Assembly (NCBI RefSeq): GCF_947497695.1
Contig: NZ_CANMHM010000009.1
Location: 1-64,000, forward strand
DNA: 64,000 bases
Direction: 5' to 3'
Source: an uncultured Polaribacter sp.
GTDB lineage: Bacteria > Bacteroidota > Bacteroidia > Flavobacteriales > Flavobacteriaceae
The notes below the pieces were generated by a model. It ran no database searches, was not told the DNA's origin, and was given only the letters and a program-made list of their open reading frames with translations. The position numbers were made by a program, and so were the translations under genes. Every line of letters starts with the position of its first letter. Within the stretch, counting starts at the first letter, position 1. Below, one piece after another: positions 62,484 to 64,000 of the stretch.

Positions 62484-63110
62484 CTAATAAGCATACGTAC
62501 AAGTAAACCCATCAAACTCTAAAAAGTGAATTTTATAGGATGTAGTTTTTCCTTCATATCTAATTTCTCCCGTAGTTTTTTTGTCATCAAACCTAAAATC
62601 ATCCACATAAATATGGTGTAAAAACAACAGTTTTTTCTTGCCATAAATTTTATACAAACTCTCTTTTGCACCCCAAACAATCGTTAATTTACTTACCAAA
62701 GCATCATGATTTGCAATGGTTTTATACTCTTCTACAGGAGTAAATTTATGAGCAATTTTTAAAATTTTATCACGTTGTTTCTCAATATCAATTCCAACAG
62801 GTAGGTTATCAGAAATTATAATTCCAGAAAAAGTAAAAGAATGTGTAATAGAAATGTGTTTTCCGTCTTTTAAATGCGGTTTACCAAATTCATCATATAT
62901 TAAATCTGCATCAGTATAGCCAACTTCTTTTAACAAATGGCGTACACTTAAAAAACCTCTTTGGTGTAGTTCAGATCTCATACCATTTAAACGAATCTGA
63001 TTTTTATCAGTAAGTAAAATGTTCTTATTTAATTCGTTAAAAGATTCTTCAATTTTCCAAATGAGTACTTTTGTATTTTTATCAATCGATAAACTTTTAT
63101 AAATAGGCAT
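62484..63110 (-). CDS. 4'-phosphopantetheinyl transferase superfamily protein
   Basis: 208 aa from ATG 63110 (MPIYKSLSIDKNTK). Longer in-frame starts up to 63200 would run into the ahcY gene and its promoter. It moves the phosphopantetheine arm from CoA to carrier proteins. Motifs seen are GKPHL (76-80), PVGIDIE (104-110; Mg2+ ligands D108 and E110) and WGAKESLYK (146-154). The pseudo-dimeric length suggests the Sfp/EntD type. It is divergent from ahcY. Confidence 0.9.
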   Translation of the reverse strand: MPIYKSLSIDKNTKVLIWKIEESFNELNKNILLTDKNQIRLNGMRSELHQRGFLSVRHLLKEVGYTDADLIYDEFGKPHLKDGKHISITHSFTFSGIIISDNLPVGIDIEKQRDKILKIAHKFTPVEEYKTIANHDALVSKLTIVWGAKESLYKIYGKKKLLFLHHIYVDDFRFDDKKTTGEIRYEGKTTSYKIHFLEFDGFTCTYAY

Positions 63111-63130
63111 ACTTTTTAAAATGGATGTCG

Positions 63131-63138
63131 TAACTTTG
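63131..63138 (+). promoter_or_regulatory. -7 promoter element of ahcY
   Basis: TAACTTTG, matching TAnnTTTG, 34 bp before the ATG at 63173 and 21 bp upstream of the divergent PPTase start. Confidence 0.5.
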
Positions 63139-63172
63139 CAGCTCGAAAAATTAGAATATAAATATACATAAT

Positions 63173-64000
63173 ATGAGTACAAAAACAGCTTACGTACCAT
63201 TTAAAGTTAAAGATATTTCTTTAGCAGATTGGGGAAGAAAAGAAATTGAATTGGCAGAAGCAGAAATGCCGGGATTAATGAGTTTAAGAGAAGAATATGG
63301 AGACTCTCAACCATTAGCAGGTGCAAGAATTGCAGGTTGTTTACACATGACCATTCAAACAGCCGTTTTAATAGAAACTTTACAAGCTTTGGGTGCAGAA
63401 GTTACTTGGAGTTCTTGTAATATTTTTTCTACACAAGATCAAGCTGCTGCTGCAATTGCTGCTGCAGGTACTGCTGTGTATGCTTGGAAAGACATGACAG
63501 AAGAAGAGTTTGACTGGTGTATAGAGCAAACTTTGTTTTTTGGAGAAGATAAAAAACCTTTAAACTTAATTTTAGATGATGGAGGAGATTTAACCAACAT
63601 GGTGTTAGATAAATATCCAGAATTGGCTGCAGGCATCAATGGTTTATCAGAAGAAACTACAACAGGAGTGCATAGATTGTATGACAGAGTAAAGGCAGGT
63701 ACTTTACCAATGCCAGCAATTAATGTAAACGATTCTGTTACAAAATCTAAATTCGATAACAAATACGGTTGTAAAGAATCTGCAGTAGATGCTATCAGAA
63801 GAGCAACAGATATTATGTTAGCTGGTAAAAGAGTTACAGTTTGTGGTTATGGAGATGTTGGTAAAGGTACAGCAGCTTCTTTTAAAGGAGCAGGTTCTAT
63901 TGTTACTGTTACAGAAATAGACCCAATTTGTGCGTTACAAGCTGCAATGGATGGTTTTGAAGTTAAAAAATTAGAAACTGTAATTGCAAATTCAGATATT
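63173..64000 (+). CDS. ahcY: Adenosylhomocysteinase (partial, 3' end beyond window)
   Basis: 276 codons from ATG 63173 run to the window edge without a stop. It hydrolyses S-adenosylhomocysteine to adenosine and homocysteine, recycling the methyl cycle. The start [61 protein letters not shown] and the NAD-binding [10 protein letters not shown] are all family hallmarks. The C-terminal part is cut off by the window. Confidence 0.97.
   Translation, partial: MSTKTAYVPFKVKDISLADWGRKEIELAEAEMPGLMSLREEYGDSQPLAGARIAGCLHMTIQTAVLIETLQALGAEVTWSSCNIFSTQDQAAAAIAAAGTAVYAWKDMTEEEFDWCIEQTLFFGEDKKPLNLILDDGGDLTNMVLDKYPELAAGINGLSEETTTGVHRLYDRVKAGTLPMPAINVNDSVTKSKFDNKYGCKESAVDAIRRATDIMLAGKRVTVCGYGDVGKGTAASFKGAGSIVTVTEIDPICALQAAMDGFEVKKLETVIANSDI

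Noticed and set aside
62461..62486. GTCAGTCTGAGCTTCTCGAAGACT as a further intergenic repeat
   Set aside because: It resembles part of the R1 family but is too short and overlaps the PPTase stop; not counted as a copy.
63111..63200. Longer N terminus of the phosphopantetheinyl transferase
   Set aside because: It would read through the ahcY start and promoter on the opposite strand; the conserved start is MPIYKSL at 63110.
1..64000. tRNA, rRNA, tmRNA or 6S RNA genes
   Set aside because: I read the gaps of over 100 bp for T-arm and acceptor patterns and saw none; a covariance-model search would be decisive.

Overview
The window reads as chromosome from a marine-type Flavobacteriaceae (Bacteroidota), most like Polaribacter or Tenacibaculum. 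The genus is inferred from overall gene style and is not proven. Supporting signs are an AT-rich sequence, many promoters of the Bacteroidota form TAnnTTTG, SPOR, DUF3857 and DUF2911 proteins, a quinol-oxidising alternative complex III operon, a ribonucleotide reductase whose small subunit carries the ATP-cone, and a bacterial GGGP-synthase homologue. There are no phage, insertion-sequence or CRISPR features and no tRNA or rRNA that I can recognise. It is mostly core genome with dense genes and short spacers.

Layout. 1-406: two intergenic hairpin repeats. 407-9.9 kb: serS, a 47-aa small gene (1757-1900, minus), a TPR protein, DUF4286, rsmA-mgtE, DUF3817, moaE, heme A synthase and a cold-shock gene that probably starts at TTG. 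10.3-16.7 kb: nrdB-nrdA (ATP-cone on NrdB), nhaA with a META lipoprotein, dgt. 17.0-23.0 kb: a TonB-dependent receptor divergent from a MocR-type regulator that lacks the canonical PLP lysine, then umuC-DUF2007-umuD-DUF3024. 23.2-24.5 kb: two DUF2975 membrane proteins and their small HTH partner. 24.6-28.2 kb: DUF3109, a small flavoprotein, tonB, rseP. 28.4-32.8 kb: SCO protein, feoA-feoB-FeoB-associated Cys-rich peptide behind a palindromic operator, DUF2911, SPOR protein. 33.0-44.3 kb: actABCDEF-coxBA, the respiratory chain from quinol to oxygen. 44.4-49.3 kb: ruvB, then SulP, CstB-like persulfide dioxygenase, rhodanese and HMA protein. 49.4-56.6 kb: a 1093-aa TPR/MORN-repeat exported protein followed by two DUF3857 proteins, the second without its transglutaminase triad. 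56.7-60.2 kb: a TPP-riboswitch-controlled TonB receptor and a frameshifted THI5/NMT1-like gene. 60.4-64.0 kb: arfB, pnuC-like, GGGPS-like, a phosphopantetheinyl transferase and the start of ahcY.

Connections. Heme A synthase, SCO (copper delivery), ActA-F and CoxBA all serve the same terminal oxidase pathway. TonB in this window could energise the two TonB-dependent receptors. FeoAB supplies iron. The SulP-CstB-rhodanese-HMA set looks like sulfane-sulfur detoxification. The thiamine locus (riboswitch, receptor, binding-protein remnant, nearby PnuC/PnuT-type transporter) looks like vitamin B1 or precursor uptake.

The most unusual non-coding signal is a set of seven-base-periodic spacers at five loci (1694-1756, 3811-3909, 34311-34357, 45444-45513, 60131-60206). 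In most of them the motif switches to its reverse complement part way, so each could fold into a hairpin. One array forms the enlarged P3 arm of the TPP riboswitch. Two further families of intergenic hairpin repeats sit at gene 3' ends.
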